Part shown: one piece after another, positions 34,015 to 42,970 of the stretch | Numbering within the stretch: position 1 is the stretch's first letter | Layout: each line of letters opens with the position of its first letter | NCBI RefSeq assembly: GCF_021441885.1 | Contig: NZ_CP090438.1 | Span: 2,356,001-2,420,000 of the forward strand | Reading direction: 5' to 3' | Origin: Vibrio maritimus | GTDB lineage: Bacteria; Pseudomonadota; Gammaproteobacteria; Enterobacterales; Vibrionaceae | DNA length: 64,000 nucleotides | Made by a program: the position numbers and the translations under genes | The notes under the pieces: generated by a model | Seen by the model: only the letters and a program-made list of their open reading frames with translations | The model's database searches: none | Told to the model about the DNA's origin: nothing

Positions 34015-34033
34015 TTGATGCAACCGCTTTTTT
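34005..34033 (+). terminator. Terminator of bioA
   Basis: AAAGCGGTTG-TTGATG-CAACCGCTTT with a closing T run. The left arm is also present 19 bases upstream owing to the tandem duplication. Confidence 0.9.
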
Positions 34034-34037
34034 GCAC

Positions 34038-34304
34038 TTATCGAAGCTGACTGTCTTTGCTGCCACGACGATTGAATAGCGCTAAGCGCTGGCTTTCATG
34101 TTCATGACTCGACTGGCACTCAACACAAAGTCTTACGCCCTTGATGGCGGCTCTCCTAGCTAGTGGAATTGGCTCGTCACATTCATCACAAAACTCAGCG
34201 CTCACACCTTGCATTGATAGGCTTCGAACTCTAGAGATTTCATCTTCAATGGTATTTTGAATCTGCTGGCTGACGCTATCGTCATTTGCCCAACCTACTG
34301 CCAT
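34038..34304 (-). CDS. ybiI: DksA/TraR-type C4 zinc-finger protein, YbiI-like
   Basis: 88 residues, strikingly similar to E. coli YbiI at both ends: MAVGWANDDSVSQQIQNTIED at the start and FNRRGSKDSQLR at the end. The zinc finger is CDEC-x17-CVEC (about residues 39-63). It lacks the long coiled coil with the acidic tip of DksA, so a direct role at the RNA polymerase secondary channel is doubtful; TraR-like binding is conceivable. A very strong GAGGAGGGG ribosome-binding site precedes the ATG. Function unknown. Confidence 0.9.
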   Translation of the reverse strand: MAVGWANDDSVSQQIQNTIEDEISRVRSLSMQGVSAEFCDECDEPIPLARRAAIKGVRLCVECQSSHEHESQRLALFNRRGSKDSQLR

Positions 34305-34450
34305 TACATCCCCTCCTCATTATGTTGAGAAACAAATACTCTCCGCGGTAGAGGGCAAATTATAGACGTTTAGGCGAGTTCGATAATCACACCAAAAACA
34401 GAAAGACTATTACCAATAAGTAATAATCTATACAACCAGATACTCAGGAC

Positions 34451-34481
34451 AAAAAAAAGCTCGGCATCGCCGAGCTTTTAG
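34451..34481 (-). terminator. Terminator of serS
   Basis: AAAGCTCGGCGATGCCGAGCTTT on the minus strand with a run of eight T residues. It lies about 20 bases beyond the serS stop. Confidence 0.93.
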
Positions 34482-34499
34482 AACCGTTAGCAGCAATCA

Positions 34500-35807
34500 T
34501 TAGCCGATGTGTGTTGCGCCACCCATGTACTTCTGAAGTGCTGTTGGAATTGCAATACGACCATCAGCCTCTTGATTGTTCTCAAGAATAGCGACCATAG
34601 TACGGCCCACTGCAAGACCAGAACCGTTTAGCGTGTGAACAAGCTCAGGCTTCTTCTCACCTTTACGACGGAAACGTGCTTGCATACGACGAGCTTGGAA
34701 GTCCCACATATTTGAGCAAGAAGAGATCTCACGGTATGTCTCTTGTGCTGGAACCCAGACCTCAAGGTCGTAAGTCTTACGAGCACCGAAGCCCATGTCA
34801 CCAGTACAAAGTACGACTTTTCGGTATGGAAGCTCTAGCAACTGAAGAACTTTCTCAGCATGACCTGTTAGCTCTTCTAGTGCGTCCATTGAATCTTCTG
34901 GCTTAGTGATCTGAACAAGCTCAACCTTATCAAACTGGTGCATACGGATAAGACCACGCGTATCACGACCGTAAGAACCCGCTTCTGAACGGAAACATGG
35001 GGTTTGAGCCGTCATCTTAAGTGGCAGGTCTGCCTCTTCAGAGATAGTGTCACGAACAAGGTTAGTCACTGGCACTTCAGCAGTAGGGATAAGAGACAGT
35101 TTACGTGGCTCTTCATCGCTTGCTTTTTCTGTCAGTGGCTCTGTGTGGAATAGATCTTTACCGAACTTAGGTAGCTGACCTGTACCAAATAGGCTGTCAG
35201 AGTTAACTAGGTAAGGTACGTACAGCTCAGTATAGCCGTGCTCTTCAGTGTGAAGATCAAGCATGAACTGTGCGATCGCACGGTGTAGACGAGCGAACTG
35301 ACCTTTCATAACGATGAAACGCGCACCCGTGATCTTAGTCGCGCTAGCGAAATCTAGACCGTCGCCCATTTCACCAAGGTCAACATGGTCCTTAACCTCG
35401 AAGTCATAAGTTTTAGGCTCGCCCCAACGAGAAATCTCTACGTTGTCGTTTTCGTCTTTACCTTGTGGTACATCGTCCGCTGGCAAGTTAGGAACAGAAA
35501 GCGTGATGTCTTCAAGCTGAGCCATTACCGCTGCTAGCTCTTCTTTCTTCGCTTCAAGATCGCTACCTAGCGTACCGATCTGCTTTTTGATCTCTTCAGC
35601 GCCTTCTTTGTCGCCGGCAGCCATCTTCTGGCCGATCTGCTTAGAAATGGAGTTACGCGTGGATTGTAAATTCTCAACTTCTACTTGAATCGACTTACGT
35701 TGCTCTTCAAGTTTACCGATAGTTTCTACGTCTAGCTTGAAGCCGCGACGTGCTAATTTTTCAGCTGTTTCATCCAGCTCTGTACGAAGTAATTTAGAAT
35801 CCAGCAT
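34500..35807 (-). CDS. serS: Seryl-tRNA synthetase
   Basis: 435 residues from ATG 35807 (MLDSKLLRTELDETAEKLAR). Charges tRNA-Ser (and tRNA-Sec) with serine. The N-terminal antiparallel coiled-coil arm (about 30-100) binds the tRNA variable arm. Class II motif 2 CFRSEAGSYGRDTRGLIRMH and motif 3 NGSGLAVGRTMVAILEN are clear. It is downstream of rarA and separated from it by about 100 bases containing a hairpin. Codon use is biased, as expected for a highly expressed translation gene. Confidence 0.97.
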   Translation of the reverse strand: MLDSKLLRTELDETAEKLARRGFKLDVETIGKLEEQRKSIQVEVENLQSTRNSISKQIGQKMAAGDKEGAEEIKKQIGTLGSDLEAKKEELAAVMAQLEDITLSVPNLPADDVPQGKDENDNVEISRWGEPKTYDFEVKDHVDLGEMGDGLDFASATKITGARFIVMKGQFARLHRAIAQFMLDLHTEEHGYTELYVPYLVNSDSLFGTGQLPKFGKDLFHTEPLTEKASDEEPRKLSLIPTAEVPVTNLVRDTISEEADLPLKMTAQTPCFRSEAGSYGRDTRGLIRMHQFDKVELVQITKPEDSMDALEELTGHAEKVLQLLELPYRKVVLCTGDMGFGARKTYDLEVWVPAQETYREISSCSNMWDFQARRMQARFRRKGEKKPELVHTLNGSGLAVGRTMVAILENNQEADGRIAIPTALQKYMGGATHIG

Positions 35808-35840
35808 TGCCAATCCTATGCTTTATAGTTGTGAAGAACT

Positions 35841-35871
35841 CTGTCCCTGGTCATTTCCTAACCAAGGACAG
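35841..35871 (-). promoter_or_regulatory. Stem-loop in the serS leader
   Basis: CTGTCC (35841-35846) pairs with GGACAG (35866-35871), with an inner GGT/ACC pairing. No T run follows, so it is not a standard terminator. It lies 34 bases upstream of the serS start. It may separate serS from rarA transcripts, but the role is unknown. Confidence 0.4.
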
Positions 35872-35910
35872 ATATTGATTTGTTAACCGAGTAAAGATAA
35901 CGAAAAGCCA

Positions 35911-37260
35911 CTACTTTTCATAGCGCTTTTGTGGGCTTTTTGCGTCTAAATCCGCCAGATAATCTAACTTTTCGCCAATTTTGGTTTCGAGCCCGCGATT
36001 TGTCGGCTCGTAGTAGCGAGTTCCTGTCATTTCGGGTGGCAGATAACGCTCTCCGGCCGCGTACGCTCCCGGCTCATCATGGGCATAGCGATACTCAGCG
36101 CCATACCCCATATCTTTCATCAAGGACGTAGGGGCGTTTCTCAAATGAGGTGGCACTTCATACTCTGGGAGATTGTGAGCATCTCGCAGCGCTTGCTTCC
36201 ACGCCGTGTAAACTGCATTGCTCTTTGGTGCACACGCAAGGTAGACAATCGCTTGTGCGATAGCGCGCTCACCTTCAGCAGGACCCACTCGAGTGAAACA
36301 GTCCCACGCTGACAAAGCAACTTGCATTGCTCTTGGATCCGCATTGCCAACATCTTCTGACGCTATCGCCAATAACCGCCTCGCGATATACAAAGGGTCG
36401 CAGCCTGCTGCTATCATTCGTGCTGACCAATACAATGCTGCATCAGGGTTTGAGCCACGAATCGACTTGTGAACCGCAGAAATTAGGTCGTACCAGATGT
36501 CACCTTTGTTATCGAAGCGATTAACTTTCTCTCCAGCGACTTCAGCAAGTAATGGCAACGTAATGTCTTTCTCACCAGCCTCGTTTTCTTCTGCCATGTC
36601 GTAGAGCAGTTCAAGGTAGTTCAACGACATCCTTGCATCGCCATTGACCAACTCAGCAAGGCGCTCGAGTACATTGTCATGGAAGGTCGCAGCGACACCG
36701 CCTAAGCCTCGCTGTTCATCGTTTTTAGCTTGTTCAAGGACAAGCAGAATATCTGAGGTATCGAGAGAGGTGAGTTTATACACCCTTGCGCGAGAAAGCA
36801 GTGCGTTGTTGAGTTCAAATGAAGGGTTCTCTGTCGTCGCACCAATAAAGGTAACCGTGCCATCCTCAATATGCGGTAAGAAGGCATCTTGCTGGCTTTT
36901 GTTAAAGCGATGTACCTCGTCGACAAACAGAATTGTGCGCTTACCCGCAAGCTTGTTTTCGCGAGCTCGCTCTATCGCAGCACGGATTTCTTTAACGCCA
37001 GAGGTAACCGCGGACACCCTTTCGACTTCAGCGTTCGCATAATTCGCGGCGACTTCTGCCAAGGTCGTCTTACCCGTACCAGGCGGTCCCCATAAGATCA
37101 TTGAATGCAGTTGCCCTGCCTCTAACGCCCGTCTTAAAGGTTTACCCACGCCTAGAATATGTTGCTGACCAATGTACTGTTCAACCGTTTCTGGGCGCAT
37201 TCTAGCAGCAAGGGGACGAAAATCTTCGTCCCCTGAAAAGTCAAAACTGAAATTACTCAC
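35911..37260 (-). CDS. rarA: Replication-associated recombination protein RarA (MgsA)
   Basis: 449 residues, close to the 447 of E. coli. AAA+ ATPase related to clamp loaders that acts at stalled forks. Walker A WGPPGTGKTTLAEV (around residue 53), Walker B TILFVDEVHRFNKSQQD, sensor 1 IGATTENPSFELN. The C-terminal tetramerisation domain contains SIRGSNPDAALYW and EVPPHLRNAPTSLMKDMGYG. It lies between lolA and serS in the conserved order lrp-ftsK-lolA-rarA-serS. Confidence 0.96.
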   Translation of the reverse strand: MSNFSFDFSGDEDFRPLAARMRPETVEQYIGQQHILGVGKPLRRALEAGQLHSMILWGPPGTGKTTLAEVAANYANAEVERVSAVTSGVKEIRAAIERARENKLAGKRTILFVDEVHRFNKSQQDAFLPHIEDGTVTFIGATTENPSFELNNALLSRARVYKLTSLDTSDILLVLEQAKNDEQRGLGGVAATFHDNVLERLAELVNGDARMSLNYLELLYDMAEENEAGEKDITLPLLAEVAGEKVNRFDNKGDIWYDLISAVHKSIRGSNPDAALYWSARMIAAGCDPLYIARRLLAIASEDVGNADPRAMQVALSAWDCFTRVGPAEGERAIAQAIVYLACAPKSNAVYTAWKQALRDAHNLPEYEVPPHLRNAPTSLMKDMGYGAEYRYAHDEPGAYAAGERYLPPEMTGTRYYEPTNRGLETKIGEKLDYLADLDAKSPQKRYEK

Positions 37261-37290
37261 AATAACGTCCTAACGACACTTGTTAACGAC

Positions 37291-37902
37291 TTAGTTGCGC
37301 TGGTCATCGATCTCAACACCATCAGGAATGACAAACGTAAATCGGTCTGAAGCGGGTTTGCCGACTTTAATGTTATCGAACACAAAGGTGCCCTTTTGAC
37401 CGTCTTGCTCAATCACATTGAAGCCGTGAACGATGCCTTTGCTATCGATATTAATTTGAAACTGACCTTGGGTTGAGTCTACGGCTGTTGGGACCAATGT
37501 GAAGACATCGCCTTTTTGGTTCACGCTGTAGTTGTCCCAATCACTGGCACGATTACGCGTCAGCAAAACAAATGGCGTCTGCTCGGTGGCTTGCTCTTGG
37601 TTGTAGATACTAACCTGCTCGATGAACGGGCTGTAATACCATAGATTTTGCCCATCCGAGACTAAGACATTTTCATCTGGCAAGGTTGTCACCCAGCGAA
37701 ACATGCTTGGGCGTGAGATCTCAACATTGCCTTCTCCTTCCATCACCACATCCCCGTCTGGGCTGGTCACTTCCTGAGTAAAGGTAGCGCTAAAACCATC
37801 ATTTAGTTGAAGCCTCTCACTAAGCTCCTGTTGCGGCGTTGCAAGAGCTGAAAAACTCATTGCGGTTACAGTTAACATCGCTGCATTAACCCATTTCTTC
37901 AT
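37291..37902 (-). CDS. lolA: Outer-membrane lipoprotein carrier protein LolA
   Basis: 203 residues. Signal peptide MKKWVNAAMLTVTAMSFSALA, mature start TPQQELSERL. LolA ferries lipoproteins across the periplasm from LolCDE to LolB. Conserved segments FSATFTQEV, RPSMFRWVTTLPDENVLVSDG and NLWYYSPFIEQVSIY form the hydrophobic half-barrel. It lies 34 bases downstream of ftsK and 30 upstream of rarA, and no terminator is seen between them. Confidence 0.95.
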   Translation of the reverse strand: MKKWVNAAMLTVTAMSFSALATPQQELSERLQLNDGFSATFTQEVTSPDGDVVMEGEGNVEISRPSMFRWVTTLPDENVLVSDGQNLWYYSPFIEQVSIYNQEQATEQTPFVLLTRNRASDWDNYSVNQKGDVFTLVPTAVDSTQGQFQINIDSKGIVHGFNVIEQDGQKGTFVFDNIKVGKPASDRFTFVIPDGVEIDDQRN

Positions 37903-37936
37903 TTGATTTCCTCTTACCTCTTAAGGCGAATCGAAA

Positions 37937-40900
37937 TTATTCTTTTGGTGGCGCGGGTGCCAGTACTTCGCGGTTACCATTGTGACCAGGGGCACTCACA
38001 ATACCTTGTGCTTCTAGCTGTTCGACAATGCGAGCTGCGCGGTTATAGCCAATTTTGAATCGACGCTGAACTCCAGAAACCGAGCCACGACGAGACTGCA
38101 CTACATGTTCGACAACTTGATCGAACAATGGGTCCATTTCTTCATCGCCTTCCATCTTTTCACCTGGTAGCAATGTCTCTGGAGACTGCTCACCATTGGT
38201 AATTTCTTCAATATAGTTCGGCTTGCCGCGCGCTTTCCAGTTATTCACAACCGCATGCACGTCATCATCAGACGCAAACGCACCGTGTACGCGAATGGTA
38301 TGACTCGAGCCTGGTGGGAGATACAACATATCACCCATACCTAGGAGTGACTCAGCACCGCCTTGGTCAAGAATGGTGCGCGAGTCTGTCTTGGTCGAAA
38401 CGGTGAACGCCACACGCGTTGGAATGTTCGCTTTAATCAGACCTGTGATTACATCAACCGATGGGCGCTGAGTTGCCAGGATCAAGTGAATACCCGCAGC
38501 ACGTGCTTTTTGCGCCAAACGAGCAATCAGCTCTTCGACCTTCTTACCAACTACCATCATCAAGTCGGCAAACTCATCAACCACCACGACAATGTATGGC
38601 AGTTTCTCAAGTAGCGGCGGTTCCGGATCCATACTGTCGCCCTCTTGCCATAGAGGATCGTGAATAGGATGTCCCGCTTCTGCAGCCATCTTCAGCTTGT
38701 CGTTAAAGCCTTTGATGTTACGAACACCAAGCGCTGACATTAGCTTGTAACGACGCTCCATCTCTCCCACACACCAACGAAGTGCGTTCGAGGCATCTTT
38801 CATGTCAGTAACGACTTCCGACAACAGATGAGGAATACCTTCGTAGATGGACAGCTCCAACATTTTCGGGTCAATCATGATAAAGCGCACGTCGTCAGGT
38901 GTTGCTTTGTAAAGCATACTCAAGATCATGACGTTAACGCCAACCGACTTACCAGAACCTGTTGTACCAGCTACCAGTACATGAGGCATTTTGGACAGAT
39001 CCGCGACCACCGCTTCACCGGCAATATCCTGACCTAACACGACCGTTGTTGGTGATTTTGAATCGATGAACGCTTGGCTGCCAACCACATCAGAGAAGAA
39101 TACCGTCTGACGAGTCATATTTGGCAGCTCTAGACCCACATATGGCTTGCCTGGGATAACTTCTACGACACGAACTGCCATTGCAGAGAGTGAACGTGCG
39201 AGATCCATAGATAGACCTGAGATTCGACTCACTTTAACACCTGGCGCAAGGTCAAGTTCGAAACGAGTAATGACAGGGCCAGGGAAAATGTCCACCACTT
39301 CCGCTTTGATCTTGTAGTCCGCTAACTTAGATTCAACCAATCGGGCGATATTTTCCAGTGCTTCACGGTCGATAAAGTTCTCACGTTTCTCTGGGTGATA
39401 AAGCAGCTCTAGGGTTGGCATTGGCTCTGCAGGTTTTGGCAGGTTCGCCTCTTGCTGTACCAAGAACGGGTTCATCTTCGCCACTTGTGCTTTTTGAGCG
39501 TCCGCAACCATGTTTTGGAACGCTTCAACATCCTGATCGACTGGTGCCGGCGTTTCGACCATATCGTTGTCCGCTTCTGTTTCCAAAGCGGCGAAATCAA
39601 CAGTTGGTTCAATATGGGTCGTTTCAGGTTCAACCTCTAGTTCGCTGTTGTCTATCCAAGGAGGAGTTATGTCCTCAACCTCTTCAAACACCTCAACTTT
39701 CTGTTGTGGTCGTTCTGGAGTGCTTTCTGCAGCAAAAGTGACCGGTTCTACGCTGTTAAACGGCTCTGGCTCAGCGCTAAATGTTGGCTCAGCAAAAGCA
39801 GGTTCGATAACTGGCTCTTCGCTCGCAGTCATCGAGGCCGTACCTGTGGTAACTGGCACTTCGGGTTCACTTTCCTGATTTGCATAGTCATCGCTAAAGC
39901 GAGCTGCATTTTCAAGCTCTTCAATCGTCGCACCAAGCTGACGGGTGCGTTCAATTTGAGGCTCTTCAGGTTGCACTGATTTTTGTGGTTGTATAGAAGC
40001 TGGAGCGACAGGTTCGACTTCCGTCTGTATTGGTGCCTGCTGTGGCGCTTCCTCTACATGTTGAGTAGCCGAAGGCGTTGCTTCCTCTTCTGGCCGAGCA
40101 AACAAAGGATCGTACGCGTCATTATTTTCAAATGAATGGTCTTCAACTGAATGTTCTGCGACTGAAGCGCCTGGCACTGACTCAGGCACATGAATGTTGT
40201 ACTGCTTCTTAGCTTTAGGCTGTGTGTCTTCTACTACACTGTCTGCGCTAAAGCGCGGCAGTTCGTCTGCATCATCCGCTTCTTGATCCACTAAGACCGG
40301 TTCATAGACCTCTTCTTTAGTGCCTCGAACCTTATTGACGATCGCAGCACTCAATGACAGAACACTATCACCGATCCACTCAACGATACGTAACCACGAA
40401 ATACCGGTGAGCAAAGTAAATCCTGCTCCCCAAAGAAATAACAAGACTAAAGTCGTGCCAAGGACATTGAGCGTGGGTAAAGACAGACTCGTTAACACGT
40501 CGCCAATCACACCGCCTGACGAGAAATACCAAATGTCATCAAAGTTGATATCGGCGAGACCGCAGCTGGTAAGAATAAGAACCGTTAGCCCGAGCAGACG
40601 CGTACCCCAGATCATCAAGTCGATCTGGTCATCTTCATCGCGATTGCGAAAGAACACCCAAGCGCTAAAGGCAGTAATAAAAGGAATTGGGTATGCCAAA
40701 GAGCCAAAAACAAAAAATAGGGTATCCGCTAGCCAAGCTCCAACAAAGCCACCAGCGTTTTGGATGTCACCGCCCCAGGATGTTTGTGACCAAGATGGGT
40801 CCGCTGGGCTAAAGGTGAATAAGGCGACAGCCAAAAGAATAGAGGTAAGGACAGCTAAGATGAAACAACACTCTCTTAGCCGTTGAAATCCATTTAGGCG

Positions 40901-40966
40901 ATTTGCCTGAGGCTCTTCGCTCGTCTTTATAATTGTTTCGACTCTTTTTTTGTCCTGTTTGAACAT
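37937..40966 (-). CDS. ftsK: DNA translocase FtsK
   Basis: 1009 residues from MFKQDKKRVE; an in-frame ATG three codons upstream is also possible and neither has a clear ribosome-binding site. The N-terminal domain has four membrane helices (about residues 30-200) and anchors FtsK at the septum. A long acidic, proline/glutamate-rich linker (about 215-510) is shorter than in E. coli (1329 residues in total). The RecA-like motor carries Walker A VAGTTGSGKSVGVN and PYIVVVVDEFADLMM; the C-terminal gamma winged helix (RRGSVSGVQRRFKIGYNRAARI) reads KOPS sites. It moves the dif region so that XerCD can resolve dimers. Confidence 0.96.
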   Translation of the reverse strand: MFKQDKKRVETIIKTSEEPQANRLNGFQRLRECCFILAVLTSILLAVALFTFSPADPSWSQTSWGGDIQNAGGFVGAWLADTLFFVFGSLAYPIPFITAFSAWVFFRNRDEDDQIDLMIWGTRLLGLTVLILTSCGLADINFDDIWYFSSGGVIGDVLTSLSLPTLNVLGTTLVLLFLWGAGFTLLTGISWLRIVEWIGDSVLSLSAAIVNKVRGTKEEVYEPVLVDQEADDADELPRFSADSVVEDTQPKAKKQYNIHVPESVPGASVAEHSVEDHSFENNDAYDPLFARPEEEATPSATQHVEEAPQQAPIQTEVEPVAPASIQPQKSVQPEEPQIERTRQLGATIEELENAARFSDDYANQESEPEVPVTTGTASMTASEEPVIEPAFAEPTFSAEPEPFNSVEPVTFAAESTPERPQQKVEVFEEVEDITPPWIDNSELEVEPETTHIEPTVDFAALETEADNDMVETPAPVDQDVEAFQNMVADAQKAQVAKMNPFLVQQEANLPKPAEPMPTLELLYHPEKRENFIDREALENIARLVESKLADYKIKAEVVDIFPGPVITRFELDLAPGVKVSRISGLSMDLARSLSAMAVRVVEVIPGKPYVGLELPNMTRQTVFFSDVVGSQAFIDSKSPTTVVLGQDIAGEAVVADLSKMPHVLVAGTTGSGKSVGVNVMILSMLYKATPDDVRFIMIDPKMLELSIYEGIPHLLSEVVTDMKDASNALRWCVGEMERRYKLMSALGVRNIKGFNDKLKMAAEAGHPIHDPLWQEGDSMDPEPPLLEKLPYIVVVVDEFADLMMVVGKKVEELIARLAQKARAAGIHLILATQRPSVDVITGLIKANIPTRVAFTVSTKTDSRTILDQGGAESLLGMGDMLYLPPGSSHTIRVHGAFASDDDVHAVVNNWKARGKPNYIEEITNGEQSPETLLPGEKMEGDEEMDPLFDQVVEHVVQSRRGSVSGVQRRFKIGYNRAARIVEQLEAQGIVSAPGHNGNREVLAPAPPKE

Positions 40967-40993
40967 AACCAACATCTATTTATTGAAAACAGT

Positions 40994-41015
40994 CCGAGCG
41001 GCATAAGCCGCTCGG
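40994..41015 (-). terminator. Probable terminator of lrp
   Basis: CCGAGCGGC-ATAA-GCCGCTCGG, a perfect 9-bp GC-rich stem. On the minus strand it is followed by ACTGTTTTC, a poor T tract, so termination may be partial and let some lrp transcription reach ftsK. Confidence 0.65.
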
Positions 41016-41126
41016 TGTATTCATTGATTTAACCACAATGAGGATTAAAACCCAATCTGACTGGAGAATAAAGCATGCTTTATCATAACTTTAGTCAACT
41101 TCTTGTCAGACTTGGAAGCGCCGTCT

Positions 41127-41621
41127 CTAGCGCGTTTTAATCACAAGCTGGTTAGTTTGCTTCACTTCTTCCATTACCACATAGGTACGTGTGTCATTCA
41201 CACCTGGAAGACGAAGCAAAGTATCCCCTAAGAGTTTACGATACGCACTCATATCCGACACCCTTGTTTTCAAAAGATAGTCGAAATCACCCGATACAAG
41301 GTGACATTCTTGAATGTCGTCTAGCTTTTGTACCGCTGTATTGAACTGTTCAAATACATCTGGCGCTCCACGGTTCAATGTAATCTCTACGAATACAAGT
41401 AGCGAAGCATCTAAGTACTGCGGATTTAAGAGTGCGGTGTAGCCCGTAATATAACCCTGTCTCTCCAAACGACGCACACGCTCTAGACACGGTGTAGGCG
41501 ATAGCCCTACGCGTTTCGAGAGTTCGACGTTTGAAATACGACCATCTTTTTGCAACTCATTGAGGATGTTGCGATCAATACGGTCTAGTTCCTTGGACGG
41601 CTTCTTATAGTTGTCTGCCAT
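41127..41621 (-). CDS. lrp: Leucine-responsive regulatory protein Lrp
   Basis: 164 residues, the same length as E. coli Lrp. N-terminal helix-turn-helix LDRIDRNILNELQKDGRISNVELSKRVGLSPTPCLERVRRLE (about 11-52) and a C-terminal RAM ligand-binding domain with LLKTRVSDMSAYRKLLGD. Global regulator of amino-acid metabolism that wraps DNA as octamer or hexadecamer. AAGGTGG precedes the ATG. It is divergent from ald, which Lrp-type proteins commonly control. Confidence 0.96.
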   Translation of the reverse strand: MADNYKKPSKELDRIDRNILNELQKDGRISNVELSKRVGLSPTPCLERVRRLERQGYITGYTALLNPQYLDASLLVFVEITLNRGAPDVFEQFNTAVQKLDDIQECHLVSGDFDYLLKTRVSDMSAYRKLLGDTLLRLPGVNDTRTYVVMEEVKQTNQLVIKTR

Positions 41622-41777
41622 TTTTTATTCCACCTTGTTACTTCCTTGCAAAAAAATATACTACAACTCTGTAATATACAGTATCAAATTTTGTTCATTA
41701 GCTTCTATACTAGATATTAATTCGACAATAACACCCTACAAACAGTTAATACAACCACATTATAATGAGGAGTCAGG
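41622..41777. promoter_or_regulatory. lrp-ald divergent promoter region
   Basis: 156 AT-rich bases between two divergent start codons. The A/T tracts are typical of Lrp-bound regions, but no single site can be proven by eye. ATGAGGAG just before the ald start is its ribosome-binding site. Confidence 0.5.
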
Positions 41778-42902
41778 ATGATAATTGGCGTACCTAAAGA
41801 GATCAAAAACCATGAGTACCGTGTTGGTATGGTCCCGGCAAGCGTTAGAGAGTTAATCTCACACGGCCATGAAGTTTACGTTGAAACTAACGCTGGCACA
41901 GGTATCGGTTTTTCAGACGATGATTACATCGCTGTAGGCGCATCCATTCTTCCTACCGCTGCAGACGTCTTCGCGAAAGCAGAGATGATTGTAAAGGTCA
42001 AAGAACCCCAAGCTGTCGAGCGTGCTATGCTACGTGAAGGACAAATTTTATTCACGTATCTCCATCTAGCACCAGATTTTCCACAAACTGAAGAGCTAAT
42101 CAAAAGCAAAGCTGTCTGCATTGCCTATGAGACTGTAACAGATAATATGGGTCGTTTGCCACTACTAGCACCAATGTCAGAGGTCGCTGGGCGAATGTCT
42201 ATACAGGCTGGTGCACAAACACTCGAAAAGTCCAATGGTGGACGCGGTCTACTACTAGGTGGTGTACCTGGTGTTGAACCGGCGAAAGTCGTCGTCGTTG
42301 GTGGCGGTGTAGTTGGCTCTAACGCTGCTCGCATGGCTGTTGGTATGCGTGCAGACGTCACAATCCTCGACCGCAATATTGATACATTACGCGTTTTGGA
42401 CGAAGAATTCCAGGGTCGCGCAAAAGTCGTTTATTCTACAGAAGATGCACTTGAGAAGCATGTTCTAGAAGCAGATCTTGTTATTGGTGCTGTTTTAGTC
42501 CCAGGTGCTGCTGCACCTAAACTAGTGACGAAAGAGCATATTGCTAAGATGAAGCCAGGTGCTGCAGTCGTTGACGTTGCCATCGACCAAGGCGGTTGCT
42601 TCGAAACGTCTCACGCGACAACGCACGCAGAACCAACCTACATTGTTGATGATGTGGTTCACTACTGTGTTGCCAACATGCCAGGTGCGGTTGCTCGCAC
42701 TTCAACATTTGCACTAAACAACGCGACGCTACCTTATATTATTAAGCTAGCGAACAAAGGCTACCAACAAGCTCTGACTGAAGATAAAGGCTTCTTGGAT
42801 GGTCTGAACGTTATCCACGGTAAGGTGACGTGTAAAGAAGTGGCTGAAAGCTTCGATCTTGAATACGTTGAACCCGCGACAGCTATCGCTATGTTTAACT
42901 AG
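41778..42902 (+). CDS. ald: Alanine dehydrogenase
   Basis: 374 residues. NAD-dependent oxidative deamination of L-alanine to pyruvate and ammonia. MIIGVPKEIKNHEYRVGMVP (substrate arginine and lysine), the Rossmann VVVVGGGVVGSNAARMA and the catalytic-region AIDQGGCFETSHATTHAEPTY are diagnostic. It lies divergent to lrp, which suggests alanine- or Lrp-dependent control as in other bacteria with this pair. It ends in a strong terminator. Confidence 0.96.
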   Translation: MIIGVPKEIKNHEYRVGMVPASVRELISHGHEVYVETNAGTGIGFSDDDYIAVGASILPTAADVFAKAEMIVKVKEPQAVERAMLREGQILFTYLHLAPDFPQTEELIKSKAVCIAYETVTDNMGRLPLLAPMSEVAGRMSIQAGAQTLEKSNGGRGLLLGGVPGVEPAKVVVVGGGVVGSNAARMAVGMRADVTILDRNIDTLRVLDEEFQGRAKVVYSTEDALEKHVLEADLVIGAVLVPGAAAPKLVTKEHIAKMKPGAAVVDVAIDQGGCFETSHATTHAEPTYIVDDVVHYCVANMPGAVARTSTFALNNATLPYIIKLANKGYQQALTEDKGFLDGLNVIHGKVTCKEVAESFDLEYVEPATAIAMFN

Positions 42903-42922
42903 TTCAATCGAACATTCATACT

Positions 42923-42951
42923 AAAAAACGGGCTTTAGGCCCGTTTTTTGT
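42923..42951. terminator. Bidirectional terminator after ald
   Basis: AAAAACGGGC-TTTAG-GCCCGTTTTTT, with A and T runs on either side; it serves ald and the converging methyltransferase gene. Confidence 0.93.
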
Positions 42952-42970
42952 TAGCTGTTGTTTCAGGCTG

